Source of the DNA: Prochlorococcus sp. AG-418-I20
GTDB lineage: Bacteria; Cyanobacteriota; Cyanobacteriia; PCC-6307; Cyanobiaceae
DNA length: 64,000 bases
Reading direction: 5' to 3'
NCBI GenBank assembly: GCA_003214175.1
Contig: QCLZ01000007.1
Coordinates: 20,585-84,584 of the forward strand
Each line of letters opens with the position of its first letter. Position 1 is the stretch's first letter. The notes below the pieces were generated by a model. That model was not told where the DNA came from. It saw only the letters and a program-made list of their open reading frames with translations, and searched no databases. This document shows positions 57,673 to 64,000 of the stretch, piece after piece. A program made the translations under genes and the position numbers.

Positions 57673-58014
57673 ATGACTGAGGTCATCAATCTTTCAATCA
57701 GTCAAAGCGCTGCTTCGGAACTATCTAGACAAGCTTCTTTTGGAGGCTTTCCTGGGGAAATGTCAATTGACTTGGTGGAGGATAAAAATTGTTCTGAAGG
57801 ATGGATGCATATTAAATTAAGGCCAGGGGCCTGTAATGGCCACCCTATCTCAAGAAAGGAAGGAGTCACTTTATATGCGGATGTAAAAAAGTTTGATTTA
57901 CTGAAAGATTTAAAATTAGATTATTACGGTGACTTAAGTGGTGGTGGATTTCTTATTTCAACTCCAAAAAATTCAAAACGTTGTTCTTGTGGTTCTGGCT
58001 TTAAACTTTTGTAG
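57673..58014 (+). CDS. A-type iron-sulphur carrier (IscA/HesB/ErpA family)
   Basis: The protein of 113 residues has the three cluster cysteines of the family: Cys54 in LRPGACNG and Cys104/Cys106 in RCSCGSGF near the C terminus. An extra Cys40 precedes. The GGGFLISTP segment is typical. Such carriers pass Fe-S clusters to target enzymes. I chose the ATG at 57673 (MTEVINLSIS); a longer frame from 57628 would begin inside the tRNA gene. The 97-base gap to valS holds no ORF. Confidence 0.88.
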   Translation: MTEVINLSISQSAASELSRQASFGGFPGEMSIDLVEDKNCSEGWMHIKLRPGACNGHPISRKEGVTLYADVKKFDLLKDLKLDYYGDLSGGGFLISTPKNSKRCSCGSGFKLL

Positions 58015-58111
58015 AATTAATGTTTCTTTTTTTGCAAACTAATATTATTTTCATTAATTGGCTCCTATCAAGATAAAATAAACAAAAAGTTTCTTGAAAT
58101 AAAATTTTCAT

Positions 58112-60868
58112 ATGACAGAGATGAATGATCAATTATCTTTAGAGAATTATTCACCTTTTGAAGTAGAGAAAAAGTGGCAAGAAAAATGGGAAAGTTTAAA
58201 GGCGTTTAGTCCTAGCCCTGAAGATGATGGGGAGCCTTTTTGTATTGTTATACCGCCACCAAATGTAACTGGATCTTTGCACATGGGACATGCATTTAAT
58301 ACAGCTTTGATAGACGTTGTAGTACGTTTTCAAAGACTTTTAGGAAAGAATGTTTTGTGTTTACCAGGCACCGATCATGCTTCAATAGCTGTTCAAACTA
58401 TTCTCGAAAAACAATTAAAAAGTGAAGGCAAAACAAGTGAGGATATTGGAAGAGATGAATTTCTTAAGAGAGCATGGAATTGGAAAGCAAAAAGTGGTGG
58501 CAGAATAGTATCTCAATTAAAAAGGATAGGATATTCTGTTGATTGGACTAGAGAAAGATTTACTCTGGATCAAAAATTAAATGAGGCAGTTGTTGAGGCC
58601 TTTAACATTTTATATAAAAAGAATCTAATCTATAGAGGTGAATATTTAGTTAATTGGTGTCCTGAATCTCAATCTGCCGTTAGTGATCTTGAAGTTGAAA
58701 TGCAAGAAGTAAATGGTCATTTATGGCATTTTAAATACCCTTTAATGTCTGAAGGTGGAGAAAAGTTAGATAAGTACTTAGAGGTTGCAACAACAAGACC
58801 AGAAACTCTTTTGGGTGATACTGCTGTGGCAGTTAATCCTGATGATGATAGATATAAAGAATTTATTGGTGACAAAGTAAAAGTCCCTTTTGTTGATAGA
58901 GAAATACCTATTATCGCTGATTCACATGTTGATAAAGATTTTGGTACGGGATGTGTCAAGGTTACTCCTGCCCACGATCCAAATGATTTTGCCATAGGTA
59001 AAAGGCATAATTTAAAACAGATAAATGTAATGAATAAAGATGGAACTTTAAATAGTAATGCAGGTAAATTTCAAAATTTAGATAGATATGAGGCTAGAAA
59101 GAAAATTGTCAAAGAATTGGATAACTTAGGCCTTTTAACAAAGATAGAGGAGTACAAACATACTGTTCCGTATTCTGATAGAGGTAAGGTGCCAATCGAA
59201 CCTTTATTGTCAACTCAATGGTTTTTGAAAATGGATGAAATATCTCAAGGATGTCTTAATGAAATTAATTCTAAAAAGCCATCTTTTATTCCTCCACGTT
59301 GGGAGAAAGTTTATAAGGATTGGCTAGAAAATATTAATGACTGGTGTATCAGTAGGCAATTATGGTGGGGGCACCAAATACCAGCATGGTATGTTTTAGA
59401 TGACTCACAAAACTCAATAGAACAAAATACTCCATATGTTGTTGCAAGAAACGAGGAGGATGCCTTAACTAAAGCTAATAAACAATTTGGATTAAATATC
59501 AAATTGGTTCGCGATAAAGATGTTTTGGATACTTGGTTTTCAAGTGGTTTATGGCCTTTCTCAACCCTTGGTTGGCCAAATATAAATGATCCAGATTTTA
59601 AAAAATGGTATCCAAATAGTGTTCTTGTTACTGGTTTCGATATTATTTTCTTCTGGGTTGCGAGAATGACAATGATGGGAAATACTTTCACGAATAATAT
59701 TCCTTTTAAGGATGTGTACATTCATGGTCTAGTGCGAGATGAAAATAATAAAAAAATGAGTAAAAGTTCAGGTAATGGTATTGATCCAATACTTTTAATT
59801 GATAAATATGGTTCTGATGCTTTGCGATTTGCTTTAATTCGAGAAGTTGCAGGGGCTGGACAAGATATTCGGATTGATTTTGATCGAAAAAAAGATACAT
59901 CTTCAACTGTTGAAGCTTCAAGAAATTTTGCGAATAAATTATGGAATGCAACTAAATTTGTATTAATTAATAAGACCTCCAATAATAATTATTCGCTTAA
60001 TGAGAGTGATGAAATTTCTTTAGAATTATGTGATAAGTGGATTTTATCGAGATTGAATCAGGTTAATATGAAGGTCGCTGCTTTGTTGACAGAATACAAA
60101 TTAGGAGAATCTGCGAAACTACTATATGAATTTACATGGAATGATTTTTGTGACTGGTATGTGGAATTTGCCAAACAAAGGTTTAATAATAAAGAGACTA
60201 AAAATAGACAAATATCTGAAAAAGTTTTAATAAAAGTGCTCAATGATATTTTGGTGATGATTCATCCTTTTATGCCGCACATTACTGAAGAACTTTGGCA
60301 TGTACTGCAACTAAAACCAGATAAAGTATTATTATCTCTTCAAAAATGGCCAACTCAAGAAAATAAATTTGTTGATAATAAGCTTGATAATTCCTTTCAG
60401 CAACTTTTTGAAATTATTAGATTGATTAGAAATTTGAGAGCTGAATTAGGCCTCAAGCCATCAGAAAAAGTTCCTGTTTACTTAATTTCAGATAATGATG
60501 AATTGATTGATTTTTTAAAAATTTTAGTTGATGATATTCAAACCTTGACTAAATCTTCTGAAGTATTTATTTTTAAAACTAATGCTGTTAATAAAAAAGA
60601 GTTTGCTAAATCTTTTTCAGGGATAATTAATGATTTAGAGGTTTACTTACCTTTCCAAGATTTTGTAAATATAGATGCATTAAAAGAAAGGTTAACTAAG
60701 GATTTAAAAAAGGTGACTATTGAATTAGAAAATTTAAATAAGAGATTATCTAATAAAAATTTCGTTGATAAGGCTCCAAAAGATGTTGTTGATGAATGCA
60801 GATTTAAAGTAAACGAGGGTTCGGTTCAAATGGAGAGAATTACTAAAAAACTCGAACTTTTAAATTGA
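58112..60868 (+). CDS. valS: Valyl-tRNA synthetase
   Basis: A class I synthetase of 918 residues. The HIGH motif is HMGH at 57-60 within PPPNVTGSLHMGHAFN. The CP1 editing domain shows TTRPETLLGDTAVAVNPDD. The KMSKS motif is KKMSKSSGNG near residue 548. The C-terminal arm is a coiled coil ending in FVDKAPKDVVDECR. It starts at ATG 58112; ATG 58121 is also possible. Downstream TVP38 gene overlaps its end by up to 4 bases. A cognate tRNA-Val gene lies just upstream. Confidence 0.98.
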   Translation: MTEMNDQLSLENYSPFEVEKKWQEKWESLKAFSPSPEDDGEPFCIVIPPPNVTGSLHMGHAFNTALIDVVVRFQRLLGKNVLCLPGTDHASIAVQTILEKQLKSEGKTSEDIGRDEFLKRAWNWKAKSGGRIVSQLKRIGYSVDWTRERFTLDQKLNEAVVEAFNILYKKNLIYRGEYLVNWCPESQSAVSDLEVEMQEVNGHLWHFKYPLMSEGGEKLDKYLEVATTRPETLLGDTAVAVNPDDDRYKEFIGDKVKVPFVDREIPIIADSHVDKDFGTGCVKVTPAHDPNDFAIGKRHNLKQINVMNKDGTLNSNAGKFQNLDRYEARKKIVKELDNLGLLTKIEEYKHTVPYSDRGKVPIEPLLSTQWFLKMDEISQGCLNEINSKKPSFIPPRWEKVYKDWLENINDWCISRQLWWGHQIPAWYVLDDSQNSIEQNTPYVVARNEEDALTKANKQFGLNIKLVRDKDVLDTWFSSGLWPFSTLGWPNINDPDFKKWYPNSVLVTGFDIIFFWVARMTMMGNTFTNNIPFKDVYIHGLVRDENNKKMSKSSGNGIDPILLIDKYGSDALRFALIREVAGAGQDIRIDFDRKKDTSSTVEASRNFANKLWNATKFVLINKTSNNNYSLNESDEISLELCDKWILSRLNQVNMKVAALLTEYKLGESAKLLYEFTWNDFCDWYVEFAKQRFNNKETKNRQISEKVLIKVLNDILVMIHPFMPHITEELWHVLQLKPDKVLLSLQKWPTQENKFVDNKLDNSFQQLFEIIRLIRNLRAELGLKPSEKVPVYLISDNDELIDFLKILVDDIQTLTKSSEVFIFKTNAVNKKEFAKSFSGIINDLEVYLPFQDFVNIDALKERLTKDLKKVTIELENLNKRLSNKNFVDKAPKDVVDECRFKVNEGSVQMERITKKLELLN

Positions 60869-60870
60869 GA

Positions 60871-61482
60871 ATGAATATATTCTTAGAAAATATTTATAAT
60901 TTGTCTTTTTTTTTTAATACTGGGATTGGTGTTTTTTCTTTTGTTTGTATTTATATTTTAATTGTTCTATTAATACTTCCAGCCTCTTGGTTATCTTTAT
61001 TATCTGGTTTTTTATATGGCTCATATTTAGGTTCTATTATAGTTTTCATTTCTGCTTCCATAGGAGCATCACTTGCATTTTTTGTATCAAAAAGTTTTTT
61101 TGCAAAAAACTTAAAAAACCTTTTTAGACGTTATCCAAAATTAAGTGTTATTGAGAAAGTAGTAGAAAAAGGTGGACTTAAATTAATTTTTTTAGCGAGA
61201 TTATCGCCGATATTTCCCTTCAGTATTCTTAATTATTTTTATGGTTTGAATAATGTTAAATTTAGAGATTTCGCTTTTGGTCTTCTAGGAATAATTCCAG
61301 GAACTTTTCTTTATTGCTCAATAGGTAGTTTGGCGAAAAGTCTCCAGGAGTTAAAAAATGTTCAATCACCAAATAATTTATATATGACTATCATTGGACT
61401 TGTTTCAACGTTTTTAGTTGTATATTTTTTAACTAAATACTCTAGAGAATATTTTGAAAACTCCGAAGAATTCAATCTTTAA
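60871..61482 (+). CDS. TVP38/TMEM64 (DedA-like, SNARE-associated) membrane protein
   Basis: A protein of 203 residues with four or five membrane segments. The family motif is LIFLARLSPIFPFSILNYFYGL followed by FRDFAFGLLGIIPGTFLYC. DedA/TVP38 proteins are lipid scramblases or flippases in the cases studied; the substrate here is unknown. I prefer the ATG at 60871 over the TTG at 60865, which overlaps the valS stop. It probably shares a transcript with valS. The 3' end overlaps a small reverse ORF by 11 bases. Confidence 0.85.
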   Translation: MNIFLENIYNLSFFFNTGIGVFSFVCIYILIVLLILPASWLSLLSGFLYGSYLGSIIVFISASIGASLAFFVSKSFFAKNLKNLFRRYPKLSVIEKVVEKGGLKLIFLARLSPIFPFSILNYFYGLNNVKFRDFAFGLLGIIPGTFLYCSIGSLAKSLQELKNVQSPNNLYMTIIGLVSTFLVVYFLTKYSREYFENSEEFNL

Positions 61483-61624
61483 TATTCCAATCTCTAATAG
61501 ATGCAATTAGGATAAACCATAAAAGCCTAAATTTACCGAGTAGAGATTTGTTTGCTTCTAATTCTACATACTTTGCTTGCCCACAGGGTGTTTTGATGTA
61601 ATTGAAAACTGTTTTTTTCGTCAT
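61472..61624 (-). CDS. Possible 50-residue small protein
   Basis: In the 258-base gap between the TVP38 gene and the ligase, an ATG at 61624 opens a 50-codon frame (MTKKTVFNYIKTPCGQAKY... ending RDWNIKD). The middle LLGKFRLLWFILIASI is amphipathic to hydrophobic. The composition looks more like protein than noise (Cys, Trp and Gly at spaced positions, no homopolymers). Evidence is only an uninterrupted frame that fills a gap; it could be chance. The remaining 116 bases toward the ligase hold nothing recognisable. Confidence 0.4.
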   Translation of the reverse strand: MTKKTVFNYIKTPCGQAKYVELEANKSLLGKFRLLWFILIASIRDWNIKD

Positions 61625-61740
61625 AAGTATACCAAGAGGTACTGATAATTATTCTTATTTGTTATAGCTAAGAATTTAAGTTTTTTACTCAAAAATTACA
61701 TTCTTCATTGGTTACTTTATTGAATATTATTTTTTAAAGT

Positions 61741-63069
61741 TTAAACTTTTTCTCCAGCTTTAAATCCTCTAAAGCATTTGAATCTGGGAAATCTAAGACT
61801 AAAAGCAACCGCATCCTTAGATTTAGTTTTAGCATCGGCTCTGATTTCTACAAGTTGACCAACAAGATGATTACGTTTTGACCAATATTCTTCACGTTGG
61901 ATATCACTAAATCCGCTTCCACAACTAAGACTGTATTTATATCCATCATCTTCACCTTTTACCAGGATTGCTCCTAGTCTGCCTTTATTGCGACCTGTGC
62001 CTTCCTCAACCGATACAACTTTTAAAGTGACTTCAATGAAAGGTTTTGCCTTTAACCAACTATGTGTTCTTTTGCATTCATATATAGCTTCAGGATCTTT
62101 AATCATTACTCCTTCATATCCACCTTCTACGGCAGATTTATTCAGCTCTACAAATTTTTTTTGCCCCTCAATAGTATCGAGATCGACATTTTCCCATTCA
62201 AGTGTTTGTATATGTTTTAGAAGCATAGAATGTTTAGCTACCCATTCTTTTACTAATAGACTTCTTGCTGTTTGTTTGGTTTCCCATCTCCCTTTTTGGA
62301 AGTTTTCAAGGGGACATAAGTCAAATAGGTGGAGAACTGCGTCTTTTGTTTGTTTGCCATCTTTTCTATGTACCTGTTTCATTAAATCTTGAAAGTTAGC
62401 GCTCATTACTTCACCATCGAGTACTAAGTCATAAGGGGCTGGGTCTTCTTTTAAGACGTTTTCTATTTCTGAGATAATATGACCAAAATTATGGAATTGT
62501 TTCCCATTTCGAGAAAACATTTCTACTTTATTTTGTCTAATAATAGTTAAGACGCGTACACCATCTAATTTGATTTCAATTTGCTTTTTACCTATCATTT
62601 TTTTTTCATGATTTGCACTGTCATGAGCTAAAGGACAAGAAAAAATAGGAATAGCATATTTGGGAAATTTCTTCGCTATCTTGTTGATTGTTTTTTCAGA
62701 TACACCACATCTAAGATCTTTAATTAAAACTCGTCTATAAAATCCATTCCACTCCTCTTTTGTTGCAGATTCCATAGCTTTAAGAATTGCATCGCGAGCA
62801 GCATGACCAGTAAGTTTTCTTTGAATAAGCTTATTCGCTAATTTTCTAAAATCTTCCCATAAAAAATTTTGACTTTTGTTATTCTCTTTCTCAGGAACAA
62901 TTTTTACACCAAAAGTCATCAATGGATCAAGTGCCATGCGGATTCCTTCAAAAAAATCATCTAGACCTAGTTCCATTGCTTCTGAGATGATTTTTTCTTT
63001 ATCTAATCTACTTGGGTGTAATTCTAATTGATGTATTATTTCTTCTTTAAACAATTCTTTTTGCCTCAC
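61741..63069 (-). CDS. ATP-dependent DNA ligase
   Basis: The adenylation motif I is IEIKLDGVRV with Lys167 as nucleophile. Motif III is DLVLDGEVM, motif IV EGVMIKD and motif V SWLKAKPF. A helical N-terminal DNA-binding region (1-150) and a C-terminal OB fold (from about 335; ends FRGFKAGEKV) complete an archaeal/eukaryal-like ligase of 442 residues. Bacterial replication normally uses the NAD-dependent LigA, so this is probably an accessory repair ligase. Start GTG at 63069. The next gene upstream ends 9 bases away on the same strand. Confidence 0.92.
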   Translation of the reverse strand: MRQKELFKEEIIHQLELHPSRLDKEKIISEAMELGLDDFFEGIRMALDPLMTFGVKIVPEKENNKSQNFLWEDFRKLANKLIQRKLTGHAARDAILKAMESATKEEWNGFYRRVLIKDLRCGVSEKTINKIAKKFPKYAIPIFSCPLAHDSANHEKKMIGKKQIEIKLDGVRVLTIIRQNKVEMFSRNGKQFHNFGHIISEIENVLKEDPAPYDLVLDGEVMSANFQDLMKQVHRKDGKQTKDAVLHLFDLCPLENFQKGRWETKQTARSLLVKEWVAKHSMLLKHIQTLEWENVDLDTIEGQKKFVELNKSAVEGGYEGVMIKDPEAIYECKRTHSWLKAKPFIEVTLKVVSVEEGTGRNKGRLGAILVKGEDDGYKYSLSCGSGFSDIQREEYWSKRNHLVGQLVEIRADAKTKSKDAVAFSLRFPRFKCFRGFKAGEKV

Positions 63070-63078
63070 AAGAAATTA

Positions 63079-63498
63079 TTAATTCACTTTAGCTATTCTG
63101 TCTATTTTCCAATCATTGTCAGTTTTTGAGAAAGTAAAATCTAATGGGAGCTCATCTTGTTTGTCTTCTGATTTTAAATTCAAAGTTATTATGATTTGAT
63201 CTTCTTGGACTCTAGGTCTTCCTGATTTTAAATTTCTGTATTTATTGAGGTTTAAACTAGCTAAAAATTTTAGAAAGTCTTGGCGTTTAACATGAGTTTT
63301 ATAGGTTTTTGTAGTCAAACCGTAAGCTGCATCAATTCTGCCTGCAGCTATTTGATCAAAAAACTTTCTTACTAATGGATTAATTCCTCTGGCGCTTATA
63401 ACTAATTTGACTGCATTAAAAGTCCAAAAAGAAACTAGTACTGCTCCGCCAACCAATAATGCTTTAATTCCGATATCTTTAACTAGTGTTGCATCCAT
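63079..63498 (-). CDS. Conserved small membrane-anchored protein
   Basis: A 139-residue protein with one N-terminal membrane helix (ALLVGGAVLVSFWTFNAVKLV, about 14-34) and a soluble domain (FFDQIAAGRIDAAYGLTTKTYK to the C terminus) whose pattern resembles NTF2-like or DUF4864 folds. No enzymatic motif is visible. It lies 9 bases upstream of the ligase gene on the same strand, so co-transcription is likely. Function unknown. Confidence 0.75.
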   Translation of the reverse strand: MDATLVKDIGIKALLVGGAVLVSFWTFNAVKLVISARGINPLVRKFFDQIAAGRIDAAYGLTTKTYKTHVKRQDFLKFLASLNLNKYRNLKSGRPRVQEDQIIITLNLKSEDKQDELPLDFTFSKTDNDWKIDRIAKVN

Positions 63499-63583
63499 GT
63501 TGATTTGAGTTTTTTATTACTTTAAGAAAAGAAATCGTTTTTGATGGCTTTTTTTGTCAAAATAATACTAATTTTAATCCATA

Positions 63584-64000
63584 ATGCCTGTAATTCCACT
63601 TTTACCCTTATTTCATAGATTTAATAGCCAATATTTTGAAAATTCTTTAACGGTTAATGATCAACCTTTAGTGAAAGTTAGATGGAGTGATAATAGATTA
63701 AAAACTACTGCTGGTTTTTATAAAAGAAAACGAATTAATGGTCTTGTAGATTCTGAAATTATCTTATCGAAACCTATTTTGAGTAAATTATCTACTTGTG
63801 AAATAAACAGTACTTTATGTCATGAAATGATTCATGCATGGGTAGATAGGATATTAAAGAAAAATGAGATACATGGACCAAATTTTTTAGAAAAAATGCA
63901 TGAAATTAATGCGAAAGAGAAGAATTTTCAAGTTACTGTAAGGCACACATTTCCTATAGAAAGGAGAGAATTAAAATATATAGGAACTTGTCAAAATTGT
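63584..64000 (+). CDS. SprT-like zinc metalloprotease family protein, 3' truncated
   Basis: The frame from the ATG at 63584 stays open to the window end (139 codons). The metalloprotease motif HEMIH is at residues 80-84, within LCHEMIHAWVDRI. The segment ILKKNEIHGPNFLEKMHEIN is typical of the SprT/Spartan family, and the first Cys pair of a zinc ribbon (CQNC) is at the edge. Spartan relatives digest DNA-protein crosslinks; bacterial SprT function is poorly defined. It is divergent from the membrane protein gene (85-base gap). Confidence 0.85.
   Translation, partial: MPVIPLLPLFHRFNSQYFENSLTVNDQPLVKVRWSDNRLKTTAGFYKRKRINGLVDSEIILSKPILSKLSTCEINSTLCHEMIHAWVDRILKKNEIHGPNFLEKMHEINAKEKNFQVTVRHTFPIERRELKYIGTCQNC

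Noticed and set aside
59311..59721. 136-codon reverse frame inside valS
   Set aside because: Antisense shadow of the synthetase core; no independent evidence.

Overview
The window is a gene-dense, very AT-rich cyanobacterial chromosome segment. Gene content and order match what I recall of the replication-origin region of high-light-adapted Prochlorococcus marinus: dnaN, a PRC-barrel protein, purL, purF, a GyrA/ParC-like topoisomerase, a TPR protein, queG, a DUF502 protein, nusB, ftsY, a PP2C phosphatase, argH, an RRM protein and dusA. It is shown here reversed relative to the usual dnaN-first orientation. Genus assignment rests on synteny recall, low GC, tiny intergenic gaps, many non-ATG starts and cyanobacterial families (DUF3134, DUF1400, DUF502, ABC1 kinase, VTE5-like kinase). 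I ran no database search.

Layout. 1-16.9 kb lies left of the origin: the 3' end of dusA, a glycine-rich RRM protein, argH, a SpoIIE-type phosphatase, ftsY with a perfect in-frame 30-bp tandem repeat, nusB, DUF502, then forward queG, a TPR protein and a ParC/GyrA-like subunit, then reverse purF-purL-PRC barrel-dnaN. The only gap above 300 bases (16.87-17.20 kb) is the likely oriC. It has three TTTCCACA DnaA-box cores and long A/T tracts, and the base skew of the + strand appears to change sign there.

17.2-35.5 kb holds thrC, a DUF1400 protein, an ABC1/UbiB kinase, recN, uvrA, a single-domain sucrose-phosphate synthase, a conserved small protein overlapping its 3' end, mraY with a disrupted start, DUF3134, argG, rpsF, aroE, dnaK, an FAD amino-acid oxidase and purU. 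35.5-45.9 kb holds a ClC chloride transporter, acnB, a DAHP synthase, a phytol-kinase-like protein, a group-2 sigma factor, ppk and an MFS exporter. 45.9-57.5 kb holds cobA and a long reverse run (pabC-pabB-queC-queE-pyrG-aspS-gcvT-speB-speE-mazG). The right end has tRNA-Val(UAC), an IscA-type carrier, valS, a TVP38 membrane protein, an ATP-dependent DNA ligase, a small membrane protein and a truncated SprT-like protease.

Pathways: purine synthesis (purF, purL, purU), queuosine (queC, queE, queG), arginine and polyamines (argG, argH, speB, speE), shikimate and p-aminobenzoate (aroE, DAHP synthase, pabB, pabC), DNA repair and topology (recN, uvrA, ligase, parC-like, SprT). No CRISPR array, insertion sequence or prophage was seen. 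The most notable anomaly is mraY: its first membrane segment is reachable only through a one-base shift in an A6 run, or from an ATT start directly after the in-frame DUF3134 stop.
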